A stretch of DNA of 37,926 nucleotides from Paenibacillus sp. N3.4. Its GTDB lineage: Bacteria > Bacillota > Bacilli > Paenibacillales > NBRC-103111. A program made the position numbers and the translations under genes. The DNA is taken from NCBI RefSeq assembly GCF_008017805.1, contig NZ_VRTT01000069.1, forward strand, positions 1 through 37,926. Direction: 5' to 3'. The stretch's first letter is position 1. Every line of letters starts with the position of its first letter. A model generated the notes under the pieces. It made no database searches. It was not told where the DNA came from and was given only the letters and a program-made list of their open reading frames with translations. Shown here one piece after another: positions 1 to 7,862 of the stretch.

Positions 1-100
1 ACTACACGAACTGTCGGAACGACAGGGTTAGCTTGGTAAACTTCTCTTCGTTAGAAGAGACTACCCAAGAATCTCGTGACTTTAGTCATGAGAGGTTCAA
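1..100 (+). mobile_element. Right end of an IS200/IS605-family (TnpB-type) insertion sequence
   Basis: The first 100 bases do not belong to the kinase gene they adjoin. They hold a run of hairpins: CTGTC/GACAG (11-15/21-25), TCTCTTC/GAAGAGA (43-49/54-60), an enclosing CTTGG/CCAAG pair (32-36/65-69), and a subterminal stem CTCGTGAC/GTCATGAG with loop TTTA (73-80/85-92), followed by GAGGTTCAA ending at 100. A subterminal hairpin and a terminal TCAA are what is known for IS200/IS605 right ends (TCAA is the IS608 right cleavage site). The tnpB gene would lie to the left, outside the window. That it is this family is inferred from structure and recognisable motifs; no transposase is visible here. 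Confidence 0.72.
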
Positions 101-116
101 GAGATTAATTAAGCAT
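1..116 (+). ncRNA. 3' part of a presumed TnpB omega RNA plus its flank-derived guide
   Basis: In IS605-type elements the omega RNA overlaps the end of tnpB and the right end, and its guide is read from the host DNA just outside the element. The nested hairpins at 11-92 have that layout, with the scaffold ending near 100. The guide would start at 101 (GAGATTAATTAAGC...), which is histidine kinase sequence. The 5' end of the RNA lies outside the window. Expression is not shown; the call rests on structure and on the element assignment. Confidence 0.5.
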
Positions 117-1090
117 TGACGTAGTTTTTTGGAATCTCCTAGGATGAAGAGTGGCGCTTCGGTTTCGTGGGAAAGTTCAATTGTGACTAAGCGCTGAGTG
201 GCATAAGGTGTGATGAAACGCAGTATGGCATCCAACTCTGCTTTCATATCCAGTTGTTCTTGCAAGTTCGCGGCTGGCTTGGCATAATTCAAATAATCGC
301 TAATCATGGTGGTTGCTTGATCAATGCCTGATAAGGCAAGCTCCATATAACGTTTGTGATCATGAACCGTAATTTCTTTTTGAGCTAAAAGTTGCAGGAA
401 GCCGCGTGTTGAGGTTAATGGATTCCGGACTTCGTGAGAAATGGTGGCCGCCATTTGACCGATCATCCGGTCCTTTTCTAACAATAAAAGGCGTTGTTTA
501 TGCACCTCGTTTTTCTTAACATAAAATAATAAATATGTGACCATCCAAACAGATGGGAACGAAAGCAGCATGGTGTATTGAGCATACAAAGATAATTGAG
601 GAACGAACATCACATATAATACGTCATACATGATCAACATTCCGGTAGCGTAAAGCAGCTTAACTCCAAGTTTCTGCTTATGCGTCGCATGTTTCCGGAT
701 ATATCCAGAAATCAAAAGGATCGAGCTGCTCACAAGGACTGGCTGTGAAAAATGATTAAACAAAACTAAACATCCGATGTTGAAGCAAATCCATGTCATC
801 CAAGAGGGAGTGATTCCGAGAAAAAGCAGAACAATAATTAAGCATACAGGAAATAAGTGGAGACTATAGATGTAAGGATTAATATCTTCAAATCCCCAGT
901 ACAAAAATACCAGAGCAATTAGAATAATAGCGAATAAATATTTAAGCTGTTTTTCATTGTTCAAGAAGATGGGGGTTAGCACTAAATGAATGAATATAGC
1001 GCTCATGATGTAGAAGAGACCATGCAGCTCGTAAGACATGATCGAGTGAAGCAATGGAAAACCATCCTTTCCGTTAGAAGAAAATGTCAT
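86..1090 (-). pseudogene. Membrane sensor histidine kinase truncated by an IS605-type insertion
   Basis: The N-terminal ~200 residues are a run of hydrophobic segments (about residues 23-40, 50-66, 78-93, 98-112, 117-128, 143-162, 172-190), followed by a dimerisation and phosphoacceptor domain with ISHEVRNPLTSTRGF, phospho-accepting His about residue 219. The frame then reaches the start of the ATPase domain (QCLINLL) and breaks: the last codons come from the insertion sequence and a stop follows at once. The N, G1 and G2 boxes of the HATPase domain are missing, so the product should not autophosphorylate. It resembles KinB-type multi-membrane kinases of sporulating Bacillota, but the ligand is unknown. 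No clear ribosome binding site precedes the start at 1090; an internal ATG at residue 18 is possible. Confidence 0.85.
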
Positions 1091-1195
1091 TATTTTCTAC
1101 ATTATCGCACATAATTCGACTAGATCAAGGGCGTGATCGTGTTTAAATGCTAAAGATTTGATAAAGACCTATAGTGTATTTGGCGTAAACAGCTG

Positions 1196-1229
1196 TATAA
1201 TTAGGAAAAATGAATTGCAAACGTTTACA
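1196..1229 (+). promoter_or_regulatory. -10 box with an overlapping downstream cre-like operator
   Basis: TATAAT at 1196-1201 is a consensus -10 box; no good -35 is seen. Fifteen bases downstream, TGCAAACGTTTACA (1216-1229) matches the CcpA cre consensus TGWAANCGNTNWCA at all but one position and sits in a near-palindrome centred on AAACGTTT. A LacI-family protein bound there would cover the start of transcription, so repression is the likely outcome. The regulator is inferred from the motif only. Confidence 0.5.
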
Positions 1230-1257
1230 ATTATGAGGGATTGGAAAACGAGGAGCG

Positions 1258-1440
1258 ATGATGATGAAGGCATGCTCACAGGTATGTGGAATTGTTTTTA
1301 ATCCAATTGATGAGGATTATGTTGACATTTGTGAGGATTGCGAACGTGAAGAGGGGGAAATCCAATCCGAGGATGAACAATGCGGTTCGCGAAGCTACTA
1401 TCTTGGAGCATGCGGCCTTATTATCGATTACTTACTTTGA
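1258..1440 (+). CDS. Small acidic cysteine-rich protein, function unknown
   Basis: A 60-residue ORF starting in a run of ATG codons (1258, 1261, 1264) behind a good AGGAG (about 1250). Five cysteines are visible, including an ICEDCE motif at about residues 24-29 and a C-x3-C near the N-terminus, in a very acidic middle (EREEGEIQSEDEQ). This could be a small metal-binding protein, but I recognise no family. It sits alone between a cre-like operator and the promoter of the ferredoxin oxidoreductase genes, with no terminator before the latter, so some read-through is possible. Coding status is supported by the ribosome binding site and the promoter but not by homology. Confidence 0.5.
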   Translation: MMMKACSQVCGIVFNPIDEDYVDICEDCEREEGEIQSEDEQCGSRSYYLGACGLIIDYLL

Positions 1441-1460
1441 CCGAATTTCGTAAAAAACAG

Positions 1461-1488
1461 TTGATTACAAGAAATTTCTTGTTACAAT
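1461..1488 (+). promoter_or_regulatory. Promoter of the ferredoxin oxidoreductase genes with a palindrome filling the spacer
   Basis: TTGATT (1461-1466) and TACAAT (1483-1488) are separated by exactly 16 bases, and those 16 bases (1467-1482, ACAAGAAATTTCTTGT) are a perfect palindrome. A dimeric regulator bound here would occupy the face between the -35 and -10 boxes. The arm sequence does not match the Rex, Fur or PerR consensus that I know, so the regulator is unidentified. Confidence 0.6.
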
Positions 1489-1557
1489 GAAATGAGAATA
1501 GATTTACTATTCTTACTATTGCTTTAGGATGCAGTTCATTTTTGAAAGGAGACCACC

Positions 1558-2568
1558 ATGGTAACTTTACCTAAATTGAACGATCTCGGTTTTTTCGAGA
1601 TTAGACTGGAATCCATCGGAGGGCTTGGCGCTAATTTAGCTGGTAAAATGCTGGCGGAAGCGGGAGTCGTTGGGGTGGGATTGAACGGGGTTAGCTTTTC
1701 TTCCTACGGGTCGGAAAAGAAAGGGTCTGCGGTAAAAGCACATATTAGATTCTGTGACATGGAGACGAATATTCGTGATACTTCTCCTGTTGAACGACCA
1801 CATGTGGTGGGTGTTTTTCATGAATCGCTTTCCAAAACTGTAAACGTTATCAGTGGCATCTATGAGGATAGTACAGTCTTAGTAAATTCAACGAAAACCC
1901 CTGATGAGCTGAAGGAAAAAATGAAGTTGAGAGGCGGTACCATTGCAGTCATCGATGCCATTGGCATTTCTCTCGAAGAGAAAAACCGCGTTAATATGGC
2001 GATGCTAGGCGCATTGTTCCGTTTGTGCGATTTTCTTGATCCCGATGTTATGCGAGGGGTTATCCGAAAATCGCTTGAAAAGAAATATCCGCAAGCCGTT
2101 GCACCTGCACTGCGAACCTTTGATCGGGGGTACGAAGAAGTACAATTTCAAACGTATGCGCTTCCTCAAGGTGAAACCATGCCGGAATTTGTACGTTATG
2201 ATACTCCTGTTCTCGGATACGCGACACAGCCATTCGGCGGCGTGATTACCAACCCGGGCAATAGTATACTGAAAGATCTCAGTATTTCACGAGCGGGTAT
2301 GATGCCTCATTTCCATGAAGATAAGTGTATACATTGTGCTTCGTGTGACAATGTTTGTCCTGACTTTTGTTTTGTATGGGATGAGCTCCCTGACAAAAAA
2401 GGACGTCCCCAAATGTTCCTGCAAGGTATTGATTATCAATACTGCAAGGGCTGCTTGAAATGTGTACAGGCTTGTCCAACCGATGCGCTCTCCAATGCGC
2501 GCGAAGAAGATGGCTATGCCGATGCGCATCGAATACCGCATCGATTCAATCTGGCTATAAACTCTTAA
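1558..2568 (+). CDS. 2-oxoacid:ferredoxin oxidoreductase, fused gamma and 4Fe-4S delta subunit
   Basis: Residues ~12-190 form the gamma domain of pyruvate or 2-oxoacid:ferredoxin oxidoreductases (GGLGANLAGKMLAEAG near the start, typical of the nucleotide-like fold). Residues ~250-320 are a two-cluster ferredoxin domain: CIHCASCDNVCPDFC and CKGCLKCVQACPTD, each giving the C-x2-C-x2-C-x3-C set for one [4Fe-4S]. The enzyme takes electrons from CoA-dependent oxidative decarboxylation of a 2-oxoacid to ferredoxin, or runs in reverse. The gene begins 7 bases after an AGGAG-type site. It is followed after 38 bp by the alpha-beta gene, so the two make a minimal two-gene enzyme. Substrate (pyruvate or 2-oxoglutarate) cannot be decided from sequence. 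Confidence 0.9.
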   Translation: MVTLPKLNDLGFFEIRLESIGGLGANLAGKMLAEAGVVGVGLNGVSFSSYGSEKKGSAVKAHIRFCDMETNIRDTSPVERPHVVGVFHESLSKTVNVISGIYEDSTVLVNSTKTPDELKEKMKLRGGTIAVIDAIGISLEEKNRVNMAMLGALFRLCDFLDPDVMRGVIRKSLEKKYPQAVAPALRTFDRGYEEVQFQTYALPQGETMPEFVRYDTPVLGYATQPFGGVITNPGNSILKDLSISRAGMMPHFHEDKCIHCASCDNVCPDFCFVWDELPDKKGRPQMFLQGIDYQYCKGCLKCVQACPTDALSNAREEDGYADAHRIPHRFNLAINS

Positions 2569-2606
2569 TACAGAGAGTACTTATGGGAGAAGGGTGGAAC
2601 TGACGC

Positions 2607-4910
2607 ATGGCCATTGATGTGAAGAAAGAATTGGGGCAAGCCAAGGTTGAGCAGCGCATTGTGTACGAGTCAGGGAACGAAATGGCAGCATATGCCGCTC
2701 ATCAAATCAATTATCATATTATGGGATATTTTCCTATATCACCGTCTACAGAGGTTGCTCAGTTTCTGGATTTAATGAAAACGAACGGTCAACATGATAT
2801 TGTTCTCATTCCTGCTGATGGCGAACATGGTTCCGCAGGTGTCTGTTATGGAGCTTCTACGGCAGGAGGTCGGGTATTCAACGCGACTAGCGCCAATGGT
2901 TATTTGTATATGCTGGAACAAATGCCCGTGCAATCGGGAACTCGATTCCCCATGGTGATGAATTTAGTTTGCCGCTCAGTATCCGGTCCATTGAACATCC
3001 ACGGAGACCATTCTGATCTGTATTATGCGTTAAATACAGGATGGCCTATTTTGATGTGTCGCGACCCGCAAGCGGTCTACGATATGAATATTATGGCCTT
3101 GAAGCTTGCCGAAGACGCTGATGTTCGTTTGCCTGTATTAGTTGCTTCCGATGGCTACTTTACATCCCATCAGAAGCGCAGGGTACAAACCTTTGCACAT
3201 CGTGCTGATGTACAGGCTTTCGTTGGCGAGAAGCCGCAAGGCTATCCAGATACGCTTGATCGTAATAATCCGATCACCGTAGGCCCTTACATGAATGAGC
3301 CGGATTACATTAACAACTGTTATCAGCAGTCTGTAGCGATGTATAACGCCGGAGAAGTGTATGACCGCATACGGCAGGAATATGCCGAATTGACAGGGCG
3401 TGATTATCCGATCCTGGATCAATATCGGATGGATGATGCGGAGGTAGCGGTGTTCTTAATGAATTCAGCTTCCGAAATCATTAAGGACGTCGTGGACCAA
3501 TTTCGTGAGAAAGGCATTAAGGCGGGGGCGTTGGCGCCGAACATGATTAGACCTTTCCCAGCTGCGCAGATTGCTGAGGCCCTGAAGCATATCAAGGCAG
3601 TCACAGTAGGCGATCGCGCGGATTCTTATGGGGGCCATGGCGGTAACATGGTCAATGAAATAAAAGCGGCGCTATTCACCTGTGGGAACCGGGATACGCT
3701 GGTAATAAGCCGTATATATGGGTTAGGCGGTAAAGATTTTTATGCCGAGGACGGGCACAATTTGTTCCAGTTCGCTATTGATGCGATGGAAAGCGGGAAA
3801 GTTGAAGTACCCTTCGATTATTATGGACACACGCCAGGCGACTCGGCAAAGGCGCCAAAGCGGGTGCTCACACCGATGAACTATGAAGATTTAAATACAG
3901 GACTCATCACGGTAACGCCGGATGAAACGACGGGCAAGTTAAACGTTCGTATTCCGCCGCTGCGTGCACTGACGAAAAAACCTAAACGAATCGCTCCAGG
4001 ACATGGCGCATGTCCGGGGTGTGGGATCTTCTCCGGTTTGGAGCTATTCTTTAAGGGCATCGAAGGAGACATTGTTTCAATCTTCCACACAGGCTGTGCA
4101 ATGGTTGTAACGACTGGTTATCCGTATTCGGCACATAAGGCGACCTATATTCACAATTTGTTCCAGAATGGCGCTGCGACCCTCTCAGGGGTTGTAGAGA
4201 TGTTCTGGGAGCGTAAACGGCGGGGAGAGCTTGATTATTTGAATTTGAAAGATGATTTCACCTTCGTCATGATTACAGGAGACGGCGGCATGGACATCGG
4301 GATGGGGCCGGCAATCGGCGCCGCACTGCGCAACCATCGCATGATTATACTTGAGTACGATAACGAGGGCTATATGAATACAGGCGCTCAATTGTCCTAT
4401 TCCACACCTATGGGTCATCGCACCTCGACATCAAACGTAGGAAAAAACCAAGGCGGTAAAGTGTTTCATCATAAGGACACAGCTCAAATAATGGCAGCTA
4501 CTCATATTCCTTATGTATTCACAGGTTCAGAAGCCTATCCGCAGGATCTTGTGAAAAAGGCAGCAAAAGCACAGTGGTATGCTCAGCACGAAGGATTGGT
4601 GTATGGGAAAATCCTGATTGCTTGCCCGCTGAATTGGTTGTCTGACGATCAGGAAGGTTCAAATATTGTGGGCGCAGCCGTTGATTCTTGTTTCTTTCCT
4701 CTCTACGAGGTTGAGCATGGGGTCACGACCATTACTTACAATCCGGAGGATAAAAGCAAGAAAATCCCTCTATCTGACTGGCTGAAAACAATGGGCAAAA
4801 CGAAACATATGACCAAGCCGGAATATGAGGACTCGTTGAAAACGTTCGAAAAGGAAGTCGAGCGTAGATGGAATATGCTAAAAGCAAAACACGAGAACGC
4901 GTACTTGTAG
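2607..4910 (+). CDS. 2-oxoacid:ferredoxin oxidoreductase, fused alpha and beta subunit
   Basis: This 767-residue protein joins an alpha subunit (residues ~1-420; GYFPISPSTEVAQFLD is the conserved substrate-side motif) to a TPP-binding beta subunit (about 440-760). The beta part has HGACPGCGIF and HTGCAMV cysteines for a [4Fe-4S] cluster, and the TPP motif GDGGMDIGMG...NEGYMNTG. Together with the upstream gamma-delta protein all four domains of a PFOR-type enzyme are present on two polypeptides. The ribosome binding site GAAGGGTGG lies just before ATG. A strong terminator follows the stop, so the unit ends here. Specificity for pyruvate is likely but unproven. Confidence 0.9.
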   Translation: MAIDVKKELGQAKVEQRIVYESGNEMAAYAAHQINYHIMGYFPISPSTEVAQFLDLMKTNGQHDIVLIPADGEHGSAGVCYGASTAGGRVFNATSANGYLYMLEQMPVQSGTRFPMVMNLVCRSVSGPLNIHGDHSDLYYALNTGWPILMCRDPQAVYDMNIMALKLAEDADVRLPVLVASDGYFTSHQKRRVQTFAHRADVQAFVGEKPQGYPDTLDRNNPITVGPYMNEPDYINNCYQQSVAMYNAGEVYDRIRQEYAELTGRDYPILDQYRMDDAEVAVFLMNSASEIIKDVVDQFREKGIKAGALAPNMIRPFPAAQIAEALKHIKAVTVGDRADSYGGHGGNMVNEIKAALFTCGNRDTLVISRIYGLGGKDFYAEDGHNLFQFAIDAMESGKVEVPFDYYGHTPGDSAKAPKRVLTPMNYEDLNTGLITVTPDETTGKLNVRIPPLRALTKKPKRIAPGHGACPGCGIFSGLELFFKGIEGDIVSIFHTGCAMVVTTGYPYSAHKATYIHNLFQNGAATLSGVVEMFWERKRRGELDYLNLKDDFTFVMITGDGGMDIGMGPAIGAALRNHRMIILEYDNEGYMNTGAQLSYSTPMGHRTSTSNVGKNQGGKVFHHKDTAQIMAATHIPYVFTGSEAYPQDLVKKAAKAQWYAQHEGLVYGKILIACPLNWLSDDQEGSNIVGAAVDSCFFPLYEVEHGVTTITYNPEDKSKKIPLSDWLKTMGKTKHMTKPEYEDSLKTFEKEVERRWNMLKAKHENAYL

Positions 4911-4922
4911 TTATAATTCGAA

Positions 4923-4956
4923 GGCACGATCACCATTATGGTGCTCGTGCCTTTTT
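4923..4956 (+). terminator. Terminator of the ferredoxin oxidoreductase operon
   Basis: A hairpin with arms GGCACGAtCACCA and TGGTGcTCGTGCC (one internal mismatch, tiny loop) is followed by TTTTT at 4952-4956, 12 bp after the alpha-beta stop codon. The next gene's GGAGG begins directly after the T-run. Confidence 0.92.
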
Positions 4957-4971
4957 ATGGAGGAATAGCAA

Positions 4972-5265
4972 ATGCCCTACGTATTGAAACAGAAAAAAAC
5001 CGGATTAATATATTCTTGCATGCTCGTAAACCATTATGGGCTGGCCTATTATGGGGTGAAATTTTGGGGTGAACACCAAGAGGCAGAAGAGAATTTTGAA
5101 CGATTTCTGAATACTGTTGGCATGAAAGAGAATGGTGAATGGGCTATTTTTGAGCTTGAGGAACGAGAAATGAAGCTGTGTAATGTGAAATTAAAAAATG
5201 ATCCAAACTACGAATTAATCTGGCAGGATACACGAAAGCCACTTGTTCGAATAGTGGAAAATTAA
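4972..5265 (+). CDS. Conserved-looking small protein, function unknown
   Basis: A 97-residue ORF with a clear GGAGG eight bases before its ATG. It has no signal peptide or membrane segment. Its composition is that of a soluble globular protein (MPYVLKQKKTGLIYSCMLVN at the start, then an acidic stretch HQEAEENFERFL). I do not recognise the family. It stands alone between two terminators and would need read-through or its own promoter, which I could not define because the upstream terminator abuts its ribosome binding site. Confidence 0.65.
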   Translation: MPYVLKQKKTGLIYSCMLVNHYGLAYYGVKFWGEHQEAEENFERFLNTVGMKENGEWAIFELEEREMKLCNVKLKNDPNYELIWQDTRKPLVRIVEN

Positions 5266-5423
5266 TCCTTGTAGTCAAATAGGCACGCGGACTCGGGGGA
5301 TCGACAATAATCGCAACCAGATTGCTGGGAAGCAATGGGAAAATCGATTTTTGTATGGCGGCAGCGTTTTGCGATAAGTTGATGGTTCGATCATAGGAAG
5401 TTTGCCATATACTATAGATAGGG

Positions 5424-5456
5424 GCGGGTGCAGCCTTGGGCATCCGCTTCTTTTTC
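5424..5456 (+). terminator. Terminator upstream of ykuK
   Basis: GCGGGTGC (5424-5431) pairs with GCATCCGC (5440-5447), one G-T pair, eight-base loop, followed by TTCTTTTTC. It ends the small gene at 4972 and lies just before the ykuK ribosome binding site, so it could also act as a leader attenuator. The rest of the 220-bp gap holds nothing I can name. Confidence 0.75.
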
Positions 5457-5485
5457 ATTCTAAGGAGAAGGGGAGAACCTGATCT

Positions 5486-6130
5486 TTGAAACTTATGGCG
5501 ACGACACATCCACTGGAATTTCGGAACACGACGGAAAGAGGTCTGAGTTTGAACATGGTTCACGAACGAATTCTCCATTTCATGCGATTGGACACCCAGG
5601 CCACTTACAAATTCATAATCGGAACGGATTGTCAGGTGCATCCGGGGCACACGAAATTCATTACCGGTATTGTCATCCAGCGCATGGGCAAAGGAGCATG
5701 GGCATGCTATCGTCAAGTGATTGTACAAAGAGCCTTACATTCCATCAGAGAAAAACTCTCGATGGAAACCGCTTTGAGTGAAGAAATTGCGATGTTCTTT
5801 GATGAGTCCAAGCGGCGCTCGATGGAAGATATCGTACTTCCTAATGTGTATCAAGGAGCTTCATTCGACATGTACATTCATATTGACGCAGGCGATGATA
5901 GAAATAAAAATCGCACAGCGAAGTACGTTCAAGAAATGATAAGTCGTGTAGAGACAATGGGTATGGTACCCGTAATTAAACCGGATTGCTATGTGGCCTC
6001 GTCCTATGCAAATCGCTATTCGAAAACGCCTTTTTACTCTGTTTATGACAGTCAAGAGGTAATGGAGAATGGTTTGCAAGATAACATGGAACCGTTAGTT
6101 CGAAGTGATCCCAGCGATCATTCGAGCTGA
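5486..6130 (+). CDS. ykuK: YkuK-family (DUF458) ribonuclease H-like protein
   Basis: The protein matches the YkuK/DUF458 family along its length: an N-terminal segment (FRNTTERGLSLNMVHERIL), then YKFIIGTDCQVHPGHTKFITGIVI, GKGAWACYRQ, LREKLSMET, and a C-terminal IKPDCYVASSYANRYSK. The conserved Asp in GTDCQV and later acidic residues fit the RNase H-like fold assigned to the family. Its cellular role is not established. Translation may start at TTG 5486, ten bases after AAGGGGAG, or at ATG 5495. The C-terminal ~25 residues (EVMENGLQDNMEPLVRS...) go beyond the usual family end. Confidence 0.85.
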   Translation: MKLMATTHPLEFRNTTERGLSLNMVHERILHFMRLDTQATYKFIIGTDCQVHPGHTKFITGIVIQRMGKGAWACYRQVIVQRALHSIREKLSMETALSEEIAMFFDESKRRSMEDIVLPNVYQGASFDMYIHIDAGDDRNKNRTAKYVQEMISRVETMGMVPVIKPDCYVASSYANRYSKTPFYSVYDSQEVMENGLQDNMEPLVRSDPSDHSS

Positions 6131-6235
6131 CGGTTTTGTTTGCGTAAGAGATAGATGAACCGTATAAGAAAAGAGGATTTCCCATGCCGCGTAGCGAAAT
6201 ATTGCAGTGATAACCTGAGAGAGGGGGACTGTACA

Positions 6236-6742
6236 ATGTCCAAAACGTTTATTATTGAGGCTGTTATGCTGGCGGTTCATGGTCAATTAATGTTGCCAGG
6301 GCAACCTGTTACCTATATGATTCCTTATACAAGCATTCAAGAATTGTATGAGCTTCAAACGGAAAGCGAACCTATCATGTTAGAACAAGAAGATGACGGT
6401 TTTGTGAAGCAGATGATCGGTGAGCTCATTGCTTTTTTTGAAGAATCGTTTAATAAGAAAAAAATTGAAAAAGCACTCTCTATGCCTTGGCGAAAAAGCC
6501 CGCCATTACCCATCAATGATCATGTAACCCTCGTCATTATTTTTGCCGTTGATAATGAAGAATACGGAGAAAGTTTCGACCCCATTGAGACAGAGCTTAT
6601 TCTTACGGCTATTAAAGAGAAATCCGCTCTATTAACGGATCAGTTAGAGTTGATTGAGCGTCTTGTGCAGGCAGGCATTCCGATTGAAGCTTTTGATGTC
6701 GAGGATTTTGAATTCGCAGTCGAGGGCGACAATGAGGTTTAG
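6236..6742 (+). CDS. Conserved hypothetical protein of about 168 residues
   Basis: The ATG at 6236 is preceded by GAGAGGGGGA, a better start than the longer in-frame ATG at 6155. The protein opens with MSKTFIIEAVMLAVHGQLMLPGQPVTYMIPYTSI and has an acidic C-terminus. I recall proteins of this type in Paenibacillus carrying the label ADP-heptose synthase, but no nucleotidyltransferase or kinase motif (HxGH, Walker A) is visible, so I do not transfer that name. There is no membrane segment. It lies 23 bp before the APH-type kinase gene, and the two are probably co-transcribed. Confidence 0.75.
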   Translation: MSKTFIIEAVMLAVHGQLMLPGQPVTYMIPYTSIQELYELQTESEPIMLEQEDDGFVKQMIGELIAFFEESFNKKKIEKALSMPWRKSPPLPINDHVTLVIIFAVDNEEYGESFDPIETELILTAIKEKSALLTDQLELIERLVQAGIPIEAFDVEDFEFAVEGDNEV

Positions 6743-6764
6743 ATATGAATAAGGAGCTTCGAGT

Positions 6765-7787
6765 ATGTTGATTAAAGATCAAGAGGAGCTTTTGAGCTCA
6801 TTACCGGCTCATTGGTTTCCCGGAAAAAAATGGTCCATGCGTATAGGTACTGGCGGCATGAATAATACAACCCGTTTTGTTGCCGTTGAGGGCACCACTT
6901 ACGTGATGCGCTTATACGAAACACATCGTGACCTCGATAAAATAATATTTGAACATCATATTCTCCTTGCCTTAGCCAAATATCCACTTCCCTATCGACT
7001 ACCTATACCTATTCAGCTTCCTTCAGGTGAAACGGTCGTTCGATTGGATGATGAACAAGGGAAATTGGCAGCTTTATTCAGTTATACGGAAGGCTACAAT
7101 CCAACTTGGGAACATCTGTTTCAGTTAAAACCTTTTGGGAAAGCAGTCGGACAGCTATCGAAAGCTCTGTCCACTATTCATGTGGCGCCTAATCCTGTGT
7201 ATCCCCCTTATTATGAGATTGAACATATTCATCCGCGATGTTCGCCGGAAGCCATTCGTGAATTTTGCCTTCGTCCGTCAGAGGCATTCTTGTTTCAACG
7301 GGAGATGCTGACGTACATTTATGGTCGTTTTGCTGCCTTTTATGAAGCGATTCCAACACTCAGGAAGCTTCCGCATCAACTTGTTCACGGTGATATTAAT
7401 GGTTCCAATATGCTAGTCGATGCAGAGGGACAAATCGCTGCCGTATTAGATTTTGAATTTGTGACCTGGGACCTTCGTGTGATGGAGTTAGCGGTCTGTT
7501 TATCGGATCTGATTGACCCAACACTGCCGGAAGAGGTTTTGAGACTGAAGTGTTCAGCCTTTTATGAGGGATATCGCGCTTCTGTTTGCTTAGAGGAAAC
7601 AGAGTATCCGTATTTGCCACTATTAATTGAGCTTCGTCGGCTTGATGTATTCGTTCATTTCCTTGGGCGCTACTTTGACGGTGTTGATGCTCAAGGAGTT
7701 TTAGTCGATATTATTCACAACACGTATGACAAAACAAGATGGCTGCAATCGTATGGCGTCAAGCTGATACAAGACTTATCTAAATAG
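6765..7787 (+). CDS. APH-family small-molecule kinase (aminoglycoside phosphotransferase fold)
   Basis: A 340-residue protein with the kinase core of the aminoglycoside/choline/homoserine kinase group: the Brenner-type catalytic loop HGDINGSNMLVD (about residue 208) and the metal-binding LDFEF after it (about residue 227). The N-terminal lobe contains RFVAVEGTTYVMRLYE, the likely ATP-lysine region. It phosphorylates a small hydroxylated substrate, but which one cannot be told; nothing nearby points to antibiotic modification. AAGGAG precedes the ATG by eight bases. Confidence 0.85.
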   Translation: MLIKDQEELLSSLPAHWFPGKKWSMRIGTGGMNNTTRFVAVEGTTYVMRLYETHRDLDKIIFEHHILLALAKYPLPYRLPIPIQLPSGETVVRLDDEQGKLAALFSYTEGYNPTWEHLFQLKPFGKAVGQLSKALSTIHVAPNPVYPPYYEIEHIHPRCSPEAIREFCLRPSEAFLFQREMLTYIYGRFAAFYEAIPTLRKLPHQLVHGDINGSNMLVDAEGQIAAVLDFEFVTWDLRVMELAVCLSDLIDPTLPEEVLRLKCSAFYEGYRASVCLEETEYPYLPLLIELRRLDVFVHFLGRYFDGVDAQGVLVDIIHNTYDKTRWLQSYGVKLIQDLSK

Positions 7788-7790
7788 CCA

Positions 7791-7820
7791 TTACTTTAAT
7801 GTCGGCGATTGGACTATACT
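7791..7820 (+). promoter_or_regulatory. Candidate promoter for the aldo/keto reductase
   Basis: TTACTT (7791-7796) and TATACT (7815-7820) are 18 bases apart in the 75-bp gap after the kinase gene. The -10 box is good and the -35 box is weak. Confidence 0.4.
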
Positions 7821-7862
7821 AAGTAAGTACATGGGGATTGAATCACTTAAGGAGGATAAATT

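Noticed and set aside
1467..1482. The 1467-1482 palindrome as a terminator for the 60-residue ORF
   Set aside because: It is AT-rich with no loop and no T-run, and is exactly framed by promoter boxes.
5144..5728. A 194-residue minus-strand ORF across the ykuK leader
   Set aside because: It is antisense to the small gene at 4972 and to ykuK, with no family features and no ribosome binding site.
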